64,000 bases of DNA from Ariolimax columbianus (lineage: Eukaryota; Mollusca; Gastropoda; Stylommatophora; Arionidae). The position numbers and the translations under genes are program-made. Of the stretch, positions 10,730-22,384 are shown piece after piece. Under the pieces are notes generated by a model. That model made no database searches and was not told the DNA's origin. It worked only from the letters and a program-made list of their open reading frames with translations. Positions within the stretch are counted from its first letter, which is position 1. The number at the start of each line of letters is the position of its first letter. The stretch lies in contig JAVGWX010000001.1 in assembly GCA_036924085.1 (NCBI GenBank), positions 5,002,200 to 5,066,199 on the forward strand, in the 5' to 3' direction.

Positions 10730-12130
10730 GCAAACAAATAAGAAAGACATTTCGTCAGAGAGTTCAGACAAAGGTAAGGTAATTTGGACATTTTTAATAA
10801 AGCCGACCTGGATTTTGATTCTCTAACAATCGGGTCATTGGAAAGTTAAATGTGCAGAATTTACTATCGCTATCATCAAGTTATTGTCGAAAGTTTAGGT
10901 TGTTAGTTTAACATGTGACTATCACATGTTAAATCTGGGAATCGTTTCTAAGCCTTCAAGTTAGATTAATAGTTTCTCTGGTGCGGGTTTAGAACCGCCA
11001 ATGCTGTACTGGTTAGATGATACAGGAAGATTGATAGACGTAGAGTTGCCTATAATTTGAAGGCAGAAGATATAAAATAAAAGTTGGCAAAGGCTCCAGA
11101 AATGGGGAACTCAACATATTGACAGACAGTACACGCCAAACAATGACACGAGCTACGAGCTGGTCAACCGAGTGATGACAGAAGTACCACGTGACTGGCA
11201 GCCATGTTGGATAAGCGGAGCTTGGTGAAGAGCAAAAAGAAGCGATAACGCCTGAAACACAAGTTATTCCAGCCAGAACTGGCAGAGTGGTTCGACTGTG
11301 AGTTTTATAAGAATTGAATCTCATTGCGTGCACAATGAAAGGAACAGTAGACTGACCCCAGTGAACGAGAGAGTTCGGGACATCAGGTTTAACTGTGGAT
11401 TCCATAGACTTGCTGGAAATGACAGTAAACTGATCCCATAGCTAGAGAGGGAGAACGGACAGGAGTGGTATGAGTTCGCAGTATAAACTTTAGCAGTGGT
11501 AACTTCGGTCTGGCTAAACACATAAATACTGTGTGTAGGAGTGCAGCAAGCTCATGTGTGTACACTAGCCACCCTAGGAGGAAGCTGTACTCTGGGTTCC
11601 AGTAAATATAAAACCGTCCATGTCAAGAGTACCTAAGGTTGCAAGAGAAACACCAGGGACCACGTCCCAAGAGTACGAGGGGTGTAGCCTAAAACCCAAG
11701 GGAGCACGTTTCCAAAACACGAATACGAAATCTCTGGTTCACAGGTAAGAATAGATGGAGGAAACTGTCAGTCTGTCAGGGGCTAGCCACACTACCAGCG
11801 ACGAGGACCACAATCTGAAGATGTCAGTTTAGTTTATTAGTTGCTTTTGTTAGAGAGAATGGGGACAATGGACTTGGACACGACCTGCGTATTATATCCG
11901 GAGATTCCATCAATTTAATTACTGAAAGCCTAGAAGAAGAGAATTTAGTCATAGTTAATTATAATTTAAATTATGTCTTTGACTAGATTATGCAATCGTG
12001 TTTTTATTATGAAAGAATCAGTTTTTAGGTTTCATTTGGTTTCACTTGAAAAGGGAAATAATTAAGTTAAGGGGAAAAGTTGGATGTACAGCGCGGGTAT
12101 CGTTAAATGGTCCCAGTGACCAGTGATGTC
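10730..12130. other. No recognisable gene; one perfect hairpin
   Basis: No domain found. At 10907-10933 the 12 bases 'tttaacatgtga' are followed by 'cta' and their exact reverse complement. The minus-strand open frame at 11405-11013 has no recognisable motif. Confidence 0.5.
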
Positions 12131-12136
12131 TCGATA

Positions 12137-12590
12137 ATCTATTATATAGAGTCTGTTACACTATTGTATAGGGTATGTTACACTATTGTATAGAGTATGT
12201 TACACTATTGTATAGAATCTGTTACACTAATGTATAGGGTATGTCACACTATTGTACTGGTTCTGTTACACTATTGTACTGGGTCTGTTACACTATTGTA
12301 AGAGATCGATTATACTATTGTATAAGGTCTGTTACATGATTGTAAAAGGTCTGTTACACTATTGTACTAGGCATGGTACACGATTGTATAAGGTCTGTTA
12401 CACTATATTACAAGGCATGGTACACGATTGTATAAGGTATGTTACACTATATTACAAGGCATGGTACACGATTGTATAAGGTCTGTTACACTATATTACA
12501 AGGCATGGTACACGATTGTATAAGGTCTGTTACACTATATTACAAGGCATGGTACACGATTGTATAAGGTCTGTTACACTATCACTAAAT
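12137..12590. repeat. 22-bp minisatellite with 44-bp higher-order unit
   Basis: Early units are about 22 bp ('gtatgttacactattgtata'). From about 12360 two diverged 22-mers alternate ('ctgttacactatattacaa' and 'catggtacacgattgtata') and amplify as a 44-bp unit. Confidence 0.9.
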
Positions 12591-12845
12591 GAAAAGTATA
12601 AAATACATACTTAATTAAAATGTGTGTGGTTCAAGTAATATTTATAGGCTTAGAGATAACTGGTGCAAAACTGAATAAAAATCGTCTTTTTTAAAAGCAG
12701 ATGTTCGTATGGAATGAAGTGTTATAAGTCTTCTATATGCTGTCTTCAGTTGGACAAGACCGTGTCCACTGGTAGTCTATCTCTCAAATACACGTGTGTG
12801 TTGACATGTACAGACAATGTGAAAGAAAGAAAGGGAGGTAGGGAG

Positions 12846-12850
<5 letters not shown>

Positions 12851-12893
<43 letters not shown>
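12851..12893. repeat. (GA)n microsatellite
   Basis: Uninterrupted GA dinucleotides. Confidence 0.95.
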
Positions 12894-12897
<4 letters not shown>

Positions 12898-12899
12898 GT

Positions 12900-13829
12900 T
12901 TAAGGCGTAGAGGTAGATGACATACACACTTTAACATGGAGAGACACAGATCAATAATTTATTTCAAATTCTGAACAAAAAGCTAATTCACTTTCAAAAC
13001 TATTTATTACAAATGATACTGTAGGAACACATAGAGTCAAAGTATGTCGAACAGACATAAATGATGGGCAAGACGTGGGTTCAAACACACCTCTTTCTGC
13101 AATGGATATTCAAGATGGATGGGTGAATTGATGGATGATATATAGATGGATAGACAGATGGATAGACAGATGGATAGATAGATTTGTGGATGAATTGGTG
13201 TTTGAATGTATCAGAGGATTGGAGGCAAATGTTTGATTTTGAGAATAGTAAAAAAAACTTAATTCGACATTAAATGAACATTTATAATATTACAAAAATA
13301 ACATGTAAAAGGTTATATAGACATTACATAGAGGATTATGGTTCATGGCAAACATCAAGCTGGCAGTTGTCAAGTAGTACAGTTATATTGACATTGGCTG
13401 AAACGTATCAACAACACTCACTGAAGTGAACAACTACACTGTTTTGCATGTATGTAATTATGTGGATACAAAACCACAACACTGACAAGAAACAGAGATC
13501 CGATGAATACATTTTGATACTGTGATGCACAGCTAAGCTATACAGTCTAGTGAAGGAGTGACACATAGTGTTCATTTACAGTTAATCATATGAATTGTGG
13601 GACTAGTGACTCATTTTAAATAACATTAGCTCTGCACTTGATGATGGTAGTTACTTTCAGAATAAAAACCATCATTAAGTGAAACAATTTCAGGACTGGT
13701 ACCTAGGGTTAGACAAATTAGACCATTGTTTACTTCAAGCATGTCATAATAGGTGACTGAAGAAAGATGTGTATGTTGCTAGCTATTTTGTCATGTAAAA
13801 CTATTGCTACATACACTGCTACTAAAGGA
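12900..13829. other. No recognisable gene
   Basis: AT-rich sequence. A short 'gatggatagaca' repeat lies at 13133-13185. Confidence 0.5.
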
Positions 13830-14350
13830 AGTGATAGTTAAACTGAATAAAAGATTAGTTAGACCTAGATTGGAGTACTGTGTACAGGTGTGGAGTCCTT
13901 ATCGTAGAGGAGATATATGCTAGAATATACATGCTAGAGAAGATACAAAGATGATAGTGAAACTGATAGTGAGATTTGGGAATTATAGTTATGATAGAAA
14001 ACTGGCTTACAGTGTCTAGAAAAGAGAAGAATTTGTTGTGATTTAATACAGGTTTATAAGATAATCAGCGGAAAGGATAAATTAGACTATCACAAGTTTT
14101 TAAAAAAAAAATCAAGCCGCCTACAATAACAAAAAGGCCCATCCACAAATTAATTAAAGAAAAGTCCAGATTAGATACCAGGAAACATTTTTTTATTTAG
14201 AGAGTTGTGAATGCTCAGAATTCATTGCCACAGGAAATAGTGGAGGCCGGGACAATTAATGCATTCAAGAATAGATTGGATGCACATAATTAATGATATA
14301 TCGATTGCATGCAAAAGAAACTAGTTGTATACAGACTCTGCAGAGTCTTA
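13830..14350 (+). pseudogene. CR1-like retrotransposon 3' end
   Basis: Forward-strand blocks in broken frames: RLEYCVQVWSPY, then VYKIISGKDKLDY, then NAWNSLPQEIVEAGTIN and AFKNRLDAH. These are C-terminal landmarks of CR1/Jockey-group RT proteins and match the copy at 38476-38770. The terminal sequence 'cagactctgcagagtctt', which contains a palindrome, is shared with 58155-58425 on the other strand and marks the family's 3' end. The upstream RT core is absent, consistent with 5' truncation. Confidence 0.8.
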
Positions 14351-14479
14351 TAAACCAGTATAAAGATTTAAAGTTAAGTTAAAAGTGTGCGGGATACAGG
14401 ATTCTGTTAAAATGTCATATGTAGTTCTGGCCTGATTATTCATATAGAATGGATAAATAATTACAATGCGTTTGATGCC

Positions 14480-14700
14480 AATAATGTCAGTGTGTGATGT
14501 AATTATTGTCAGTATGTGATTTCAGTATTGTCAGTGTGTAATGTCAGTATTGATTGTGAGTGATGTCAGTATTGTCAGTGTGTGATGTCCTTATTGTCAG
14601 TGTGTAATGTCATTATTGTCATTGTATGATGTCATTTTTGACTGTGTAATGTCAGTATTGATTGTGTGTTTGATATCAATTTTTACTGTGTTTGAATTCA
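14480..14700. repeat. Degenerate minisatellite of about 20-22 bp
   Basis: Diverged copies of 'gtcagtgtgtgatgtcagta'. Confidence 0.75.
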
Positions 14701-14704
14701 ATAA

Positions 14705-15545
14705 TGGATGTATGTCAAATATTAAACTGGTTTTAAGTGCCCAAGAATAGGACATGTTCTACCTTGGAGACATTGTTCCCTTCAATCAAGTAACTTTGTT
14801 GAGTAAACAAGATAAACATGTGATATCATATATTTATATATGATATACAAAGATGGCGTCATAACTGTCTGCGGGTGTACATTGCTCTACTGTTTTGGTC
14901 ATTATTGATGCCGCCAGACCACAGATTTGCCTGGAATTCACACTAGTTGACAACTTACACTTGTGTTCATGGAAATGTGGTGTTGTTTTCCATTTGGACT
15001 GGTTAATTCGTTAGTTTTTTGTGATTTCTTCCGTCCGATTATCTTGGTCTGGACATCGGCTATATGAATAGCACTACGCTTAAGCCTGTGTCGTATTTCA
15101 TGGCCTAGTTCATATGGCTGAACTTCATGAAATTGACGTCTGAGAAATCTAGACACTACTATAATGAAATGAACACAGCCGGGGAGAGATGCCAAACTTA
15201 TTCACTCGCTGAATGATGTCCCTATGACCTCTAGTGGTTATGGAAAAGGCACGACACACAACCTTAGATGTCATTCCCACCTTTGCTACCTTGCAGGATA
15301 CCTGTTTACGGAAAAGGCTTCGGGAGTAAACCCTGAGGAAAAATCTGCATCTTATGCTATCTCCAGTCGTCTCGATAAATATCTTGTCACTGGTCAAAGG
15401 TAGCTCAGGACCAGAGAGTAAGGCTGACAAAAGGCGCAGTTTCTTCCTCACTTTGATCCAAATATATATATATATATATATGTCCTTTTGAAAAGTTATC
15501 TAACTTTGCAGAATCATTATGTGACTTTTAGAATCTTCTTCTTTC
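14705..15545. other. No recognisable gene; AT-rich hairpin
   Basis: An 11-base inverted repeat with a 2-base loop lies at 14823-14846. Two overlapping minus-strand open frames at 15451-14938 carry no motif I recognise. A short (TA)n run is near 15465. Confidence 0.45.
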
Positions 15546-15546
15546 T

Positions 15547-15725
15547 TAGATTCATGGTCAATAATTGACAGGCAATCCCACGCTGGTCAGTAAACATCCT
15601 TCAATCTTGGTCAGCCACTGACAGGTAATCCGTGACTGTTTCACTGGTCAGTGGACATCCTTCATCCTTGGTTAACGACTGACAAGTGATCAATGACTGT
15701 CACAGTGGTCAGTGGCCATCTTTCA
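15547..15725. repeat. About 60-bp tandem repeat, three copies
   Basis: Diverged units around 'ggtcagtggacatccttc' and 'actgacaggtaatc'. Confidence 0.75.
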
Positions 15726-15729
15726 TATA

Positions 15730-17030
15730 CTGTGTCCCAGTTCTGGTTCATAACTTGCTTTTCCATTTCAATGGTTATTTAGATCAACCTATATTTCCCC
15801 TCTCTCTAAGATCAATAGCATGACAGTTCTGGTGATGACTTGAGGCTCTCTACTGAGAACATCACCAATCCAATTCCAGCGTTGACCAGCTGCGGTGCTT
15901 ACCCTAACTTCCTGATTGCTCCAAATAAGCAGTTCTTGGTTGATGAATGAATTCAGCCCGAAAATTCTATGAATCTTTCTTAACCACAGGTTGTCTAGAA
16001 AGATAACAGTTTGAACATTTCCTTCTCAATTACTCTGCAGTACTCTATGCCATTCAGAAACACAATTTTTAAAAACATTTTATGTGTTTGCCTCACTAGT
16101 TTCTACTGGCAGAAGCGCGCCTATCCCACCCCAGACCGTAGTCAATTGGGTGATATTGAGACGCATAAAGCAGTGCTTGCATGTATGTGTGCATCTGTAT
16201 ATATCTATACTATGTGTGTGCACTCTCAGATGCCAGTCCAACCAAAGTGTAATGGAAGGATCTTACCCTGAGGGTGCGTGTGAAAGTTGTGCAAGAGTGT
16301 GATTATTAGACAAAGTCAAATGAAATAGAATGAGGTAAGAAGAGAGAGTGAGAGGTCAAAGAGTTACTTGGTATTTTCCCGTGCCAGGTAAGTATGAAAC
16401 ACAGAAACTATGCAACTCTTATATATTTCTCAACTTGATGTTTGGGCTGTGAAGTCTTAGATTAATGATTCATATTTTAATCTAAAATTGTCACAACAAT
16501 GTCTGCTTTCTGATACGAGGAATGGTTTTCTGCTTTGGCTGTGTTCAAAACATTCTGTTCCACTGGTATTTGGATGGACTGTTTCTCTTGTTTCATATTA
16601 GTCATCAATTTGCACGACCGTAGTCAATGAAATATTTACCCTTTAGTTTAACATATATATCTCGATGTGCTATATATTTAATTGCAGAATAAGCTACATT
16701 TATAAATGAATTAAAGTGGAAACACTGGGAACATGAAATGTGACAAAGCGGTTTTCAAAATTGTATCTGCAACAGTAATATATCTAGAAAAACGTGGACA
16801 CATACATTACTCACTTGGTGTATCAAGATTACATTGAGCACTAGAATAGTGACAATAAGCACAAATTATCCTTGTTTGCAAATACAAAAACTATTTATAG
16901 AATGTGCCATACACAAACATAACACTATCTGCTGTATTAAGGAACATATGTGTGACATTCATGGGTGACTATCATATCAAAACATGTTTTACATGAATAA
17001 CTACCCTTTAATATACATTTTCTGAAATAC
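15730..17030. other. No recognisable gene
   Basis: Short ORFs without domains. No array found. Confidence 0.5.
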
Positions 17031-17034
17031 TTGG

Positions 17035-17235
17035 CAATCTATTTAGTGTAATGAACTTGCTTGTCAGTGCAAAGATATGGAGTTCCACTCCTGTAACTGG
17101 CACACTCAAGTCAATCCAGCTGTAAATGCATACCTGACTTACTGTCATGAAAGAAAAAACAGCAAAGAAGAGAACTGGCCATCCCATCTCAGACCATGCA
17201 TGACTTAGTATACTGAAGTCTCTAACACTTCGTTC
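17035..17235 (+). repeat. tRNA-derived SINE-like element
   Basis: A B-box-like 'ggagttccactcc' is followed by the core 'cagctgtaaatgcatacctg' and then 'actggccatcccatctcaga'. The same core order recurs at 38830-39110 and, in part, at 30310-30360. The family is assigned from internal comparison only. Confidence 0.6.
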
Positions 17236-17282
17236 CTGACCAGTCGTTAAGTCTGCTATGTGATTCCAAGTTACACCTAATT

Positions 17283-17460
17283 GGCACCATTTATAAACAT
17301 TTGTTCATACACTGAGTATCACCATTTATAAACATTTGTTCATACACTGAGCATCACCATTTATAAACAGTTGTTCATACACTGAGTATCACCATTTATA
17401 AACATTTGTTCATACACTGAGTATCACCATTTATAAACATTTTCTTTTACACTTGATGTC
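17283..17460. repeat. 35-bp minisatellite, 5 copies
   Basis: Units of 'caccatttataaacattt' plus 'gttcatacactgagtat' begin at 17285, 17320, 17355, 17390 and 17425. The last unit is diverged. Confidence 0.93.
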
Positions 17461-17469
17461 ATCACTTAT

Positions 17470-17940
17470 AATCACATAGCCAAACAATAAAGGACAAGCT
17501 TCATGAACTGATGCAATACTCAGATTATCCTATTATTGATAACTTATGTTTATTGAATGCTTATCATCATAAACTGAAACACACACCCATTCTAAGAAAG
17601 ATAGCCCACTTTAAGGAAATGTTTATGTCAGTAGAAACAGGTTATATCAAAGTAATGTACATAAAAAATAAAATCATTTTAAACATATATTCATGAAAAG
17701 TGAGGTAATCCATTTCAAACACGTGTTCATAAAAAGAAAAGTAGTCCATTTGAAGCTAGTCTTAGCAATAACTAGCCAATATGTCTACAAAGAGGGCCCA
17801 CCCATCGACATTAACCTTCATATTTTAAGTATATCAATATTCAAATAAAGAAAAAGTTGTGTTGTTTCTAATGTCAATATGTAGCTGTCTCACATCTATC
17901 ACACATACAAAGATTCTATTTAATTGAATTTGTGATTATC
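17470..17940. other. No recognisable gene
   Basis: AT-rich sequence with nothing identifiable. Confidence 0.5.
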
Positions 17941-17945
17941 AAACA

Positions 17946-18668
17946 CTCCCACCACTTCTGCAAGAATATATATTCCCACCACTTCTACAAGTATACATTC
18001 CCACCACTTCTACAAGTATACATTACCACCACTTCTACAAGTATACATTCCCACCACTTCTACAAGTATACATTCCCACCACTTCTACAAGTATACATTC
18101 CCACCACTTCTACAAGTATACATTCCCACCACTTCTGCAAGCATATATTCCCACCCCTTCTACAAGTATACATTCCCACCACTTCTGCAAGCATACATTC
18201 CCACCACTTCTGCAAGAATATATATTCCCACCACTTCTGCAAGTATACATTCCCACCACTTCTGCAAGTATACATTCCCACCACTTCTGCAAGAATATAT
18301 ATATTCCCACCACTTCTGCAAGTATACATTTCCACCACTTCTGCAAGTATACATTCCCACCACTTCTGCAAGAATATATATTCCCACCACTTCTGCAAGA
18401 ATACATTCCCACCACTTCTGCAAGTATACATTCCCACCACTTCTGCAAGAATATATATTCCCACCACTTCTGCAAGCATACATTCCTACCACTTCTACAA
18501 GAATATATATTCCCACCACTTCTACAAGCATACATTCCTACCACTTCTGCAAGAATATATATTCCCACCACTTCTGCAAGCATACATTCCTACCACTTCT
18601 ACAAGAATATATATTCCCACCACTTCTGCAAGAATATATATTCCCACCACTTCTGCAAGTATACATTC
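17946..18668. repeat. 25/27-bp minisatellite, nearly 30 copies
   Basis: Two unit types alternate irregularly: 25 bp with 'aagtatacatt' and 27 bp with 'aagaatatatatt', both carrying 'cccaccacttctgc' or 'cccaccacttctac'. Long open frames on both strands are by-products. Confidence 0.95.
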
Positions 18669-18779
18669 ATCATAATCACCATTATATCCAACAGATTGTC
18701 AATAGCAGAGGTTGAATGAATGTGGCATGACCTAACAACCAGTAAGCACATTATTATTTGGTTCATCAAAATAAATGGG

Positions 18780-19140
18780 ATCAAGATGTTGAGATGTTCA
18801 TGAGCTGCAGTGGTCAACGACCCATAGCTGACTGCTGGCGTCAGGGCCAGCTAACCAGTACTGCCAAGACTCTTCTACACCTCCATGCGGTGATCCTGGA
18901 TAACAGGCTGCAACAAAGCAGACTGGCTAAGAATAAAAGATCAAAGAGGTAAGGCTAACCTGGTGCTAAAAAATGCTTCCTGAAGTCGGATGTCTTGGAC
19001 CGAAAGGTGCAAATGTCGCAGTCAAGCTGTAAACTACAACACAGCGCAATCCATTCTCCGGACAACATCCTGCTACTTGCAAAGTCCTTTTCAGGGCTTG
19101 GTAGCAGGAGATTGAAAACATACAAAGAATAAGAAGAAGC
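18780..19140 (+). repeat. Dispersed repeat family A, copy 1
   Basis: Shares ordered blocks with 25390-25640, 40060-40425 and 44756-45105: 'gagctgcagtggtca', 'aggctgca', 'accgaaaggtgcaaat', 'gctgtaaactacaacaca' and 'cagggcttggtagcagga'. Ends in an 'aagaagaag'-type tail. It behaves like a short retroposon with a simple-sequence 3' tail. No coding potential recognised. Confidence 0.75.
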
Positions 19141-19144
19141 TCAT

Positions 19145-20015
19145 AATAAGTGTATTTCTTATCATAAAATATACCTACAACTTTATTTATAAGTATCATA
19201 CATATTTTCAATGTGAGAACATTTAGTTGACTCTTTGAAAACAGTTTATCATTAACGAGCTAATGCACTAAACATAATTAAATAACACTGCTCACATGAT
19301 TATAATTACATGTAACCCCAATTTTTTTTTTCCATTTTCAAAGAACCTCCCCTCATCCCCATCTCCTCCCAATGGTTTCACCCCCCCCCCCCCCCCCCCA
19401 ATATAGTATGAAATTATATTTGCTGACACAAAATATGTTCAGAAATGATGAACACACTTTAAATAAATCAAATGTGTCCAAATGTCTGAATTCAGCCAGC
19501 ACTTCCATAGCCTTTTTTCAATCATCACTGATAGGTGAACATGTTCACAGATCAATATATTACACACAATCCCAATCGTGTGTGTTTAATGTCAACTGAT
19601 AACATACACCATTCAAACGCATGTATTTTAACAAATACCTGCCAAACACATACCTTTCAACAGACACAAGTGGGAGTAACATCAGGTTTACGTGAAACAG
19701 ACTGATCAAGACCAAGCCTAACTTCCTTCTATGGCCATTGAAAAAAATAGACTGGCCAATGATGGGGGATTGACACTATAATCCTCATATTGATGAGCTT
19801 TCTGAGGAGCCTCACATTGCACTACAGCCAGTAGTACCGGGTCCACCTTCTCAAGTACACTTCAAGATGTAAGTAGAGCCACTGTAACCTTCCACCAAAG
19901 AAATATAAAGAGTAAAATTTACTCAGTACCAGTGACTTCCAGCTACAGTGACAATGGACACTAGTCAAATAAATGGGTTAGATTTTGCTAAATGTTTTAA
20001 GGTACAAACATTAAT
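19145..20015. other. No recognisable gene; poly-C tract
   Basis: A run of about 20 C lies at 19380-19399. Otherwise AT-rich sequence without motifs. Confidence 0.5.
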
Positions 20016-20019
20016 TCAG

Positions 20020-20815
20020 TTGTTTTTAAATTGCCATCAGACTTAAAAATACAGAAAGAAGATACGAAAAAGATCTCCAAGCAGATATATCAGTATTAAA
20101 GCAGTTAGATATTAAATAGAATTATCTTGTGGAAGTCAAAAATAAATATGAGAAAACATGAAACAATGCAAAAGTGAAAGCCTAGAAAAGACTAAGATCT
20201 ATTTGGGGCTTTCTAAAAACAAGCATACAAGCAGCAAATAAAAGAGTTTAAGAAAGGTCAAGTATAGAGGACAGACAACATATTAAGCAAAATGAAAGAA
20301 GAAAAGATAGCAAAAAACAATCCAGAATACAGGATACTGGACACAGTGATACATTCGTTATAGCGACATGCAAAAGAACAGTAGATAATTAAAGACATGG
20401 GGGGAAAAACGCAGCACGAGAATAATGTATGCTGAAATAAGCAGTCGTAGAATAGAACTGATGCCTTGGAAATATAAATTTATTTTTAAAATATCATGCC
20501 TCATGGAACATAACGACAATAAATACAGAAGTCTTTGACAAGATTGGAGTAAAAATAGAACAAATTGATGAACAAATCAGAGTCAGTTTGATATTTTGGT
20601 CACATAAAAGACATGGCATCTTGCTGAAAACAATACTGGACGGACAAGTGAAGGGTAAACATGCCAGAAGTAAATAATGCTATAAGTTAGAGGATAACAT
20701 AAAAAATTTAGAACAGAGAACAGCCTGGCAAGTTGCTTCATCAAGGCACAAGACAAAGAACATTGGAAATCCATTACAGCTGATCTTTGATGTGTAGATG
20801 GCACTTAAGCTGAAT
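20020..20815 (+). pseudogene. RTE-like element remnant (linker and C-terminus)
   Basis: Forward-strand fragments include LKQLDIK and LVEVKNKYE, typical of the linker between endonuclease and RT. After a large gap come the C-terminal blocks HKRHGILLKTILDGQVKG, LEDNIKNLEQ and AQDKEHWKSI. The RT core is missing and stops are frequent. Likely an internally deleted relic. Confidence 0.65.
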
Positions 20816-21059
20816 AGACGTGCAAACACATATGTTTTAACAGAACATTAGCCCATACTAATTCATGTTCATTTTCTATATCTACAACAAGATGTTAGGA
20901 AGAATTATTCCAAACAGTCATGAAAAACCAATAATCTATTTTTAAATGGGCAGACTTAGATGAATGTTAAGGTGTAAAAGTCAATTCTTATATAATATTG
21001 GGCAATATTTTCTGCCTGTTCGGGAAGGCTAGGATATTGGACATTCCATCATCACAAAT

Positions 21060-21324
21060 TTGATCTCATTGTTTGTCCAGTCTAGATGTTGTCTAGTATG
21101 TGAAGGATTTCATACGATCGTAAACAAACGATGGAACACTCTCAGGTTTAGATGGATGCTGGTTTATTTGTGGAAGGTCTCATTCATTCATGAAATACAC
21201 TTTCTTGTTGCAGGACTAGACTAGGATGTTGTTTACTATGAGGGAAGATTCATTCAATCATGAACAACATGCTTTCAGGTTGTATGACCAGATTATGATG
21301 TTGAAGGTGTCACACAATCACAAA

Positions 21325-21376
<52 letters not shown>

Positions 21377-21389
21377 TTCTCTCTCTCTC

Positions 21390-21428
<39 letters not shown>

Positions 21429-21740
21429 ATTCAATCATGAGCAAATGAGACTCTGATAGATGCTAATGTGTATTTTGCAGGTCTCATGCGATCATGAACA
21501 AGTGGAACTTTAATGAATATTTGTTTTTGTGTGCGGATGTTTCATACAAACATGAACAAGTGAGACTTTCAAAGATGCTGACTTGTATGTGTGATGTTTC
21601 AAACAATCATGAACGAGTGAGACTTAAATGAATATTTGTTTTTGTGTTTGATGTCTCTTACAATCATGAACAAGTGAGACTTTAATAATCAATTTTTGTT
21701 TTTGTGTGGGATCTTTCATACAAACATGAACAAGTGAGAA
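21060..21740. repeat. Degenerate array of about 60-bp units with a (CT)n tract
   Basis: Repeated 'caatcatgaacaagtgaga' and 'tttgtttttgtgtgggat' blocks. A (CT)n microsatellite lies at 21318-21422. The array ends at the stop codon of the FGFRL-like gene, so part of it is probably transcribed as 3' untranslated sequence. Confidence 0.8.
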
Positions 21741-22384
21741 TTAAATAGATGTTGGCTTGTAGACACTGCTGTCATCCTTCTTACAGCACAAAGTAAGAGT
21801 AATGGCTAAAAGCCCAATAAGTAGAACAACACCTCCAATTGCCCCAACAATTGTGTAAATAGTCCAAGAGCTAATACTACCTTTGATACTTTCATTTCCT
21901 GCAGACATTGTACTATCTGTATTGTCTACGTCTGCCATCTCATCTGTTTTAACTGGGTTGTATCGACTGTCACCAAAGTCATCTGACTTTTGACTGCCTT
22001 TAAACTGCCAGATTTCAGGAAAAGTAGTTGTGAAAATGACCTCTGTTGTTGTTGCTGGTGAGGTGTTCAACGAGGTAAATGCAGAACTACTAGTTAAATC
22101 TTCTTCAACACGATTTTTTGGCTTATCTTTTCTTTCCTTTTTCAATCCATTTTTCTTGCGTTTGTTCCCAGTATTTTTTGGTTGCTTGGTTGTAGTAAAG
22201 TCTGGGTCTAAATCATCATATTCGGATGGATTCATCCCATCAGAGTCGATGCTCCCAACAATATCATCTTCTTTCACATCAGTTAGAACATTAGGGTCTA
22301 AACTCCCAGAAGGCTCTGACTGTATGACGTTGTTGTTGTTAATAGTGTTTCCATAATTCTTATCCATCTCAGACAAGTGGGGAG
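21741..22384 (-). CDS. FGFRL-like exon 6: linker, transmembrane helix, short tail
   Basis: The acceptor 'atatttacag' at 22385-22394 opens a phase-1 exon coding residues 231-444. It starts SPHLSEMDKNYG, then carries an acidic stretch (VKEDDIVGSIDSD) and a strongly basic stretch (NKRKKNGLKKERKDKPKNR). A Thr/Ser-rich stem TSPATTTEVIFTTTF follows. The membrane helix begins WTIYTIVGAIGG and ends at CC, followed by KKDDSSVYKPTSI and TAA. An NES glycosylation sequon lies in the stem. The linker is far longer than the few residues between Ig3 and membrane in typical FGF receptors. Confidence 0.88.

Noticed and set aside
17946..18668. Possible CRISPR-like repeats with short alternating spacers
   Set aside because: The 'spacers' are just two variants of the same 25/27-bp unit.
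17932..18675. 247-codon forward frame and several minus-strand frames
   Set aside because: Artefacts of the 25/27-bp minisatellite.
20583..20804. Minus-strand 73-codon frame
   Set aside because: Shadow of an RTE-like C-terminal fragment on the plus strand.
22030..22356. Plus-strand open frame of 108 codons
   Set aside because: Antisense shadow of the last FGFRL-like exon, which has strong phase and domain support.
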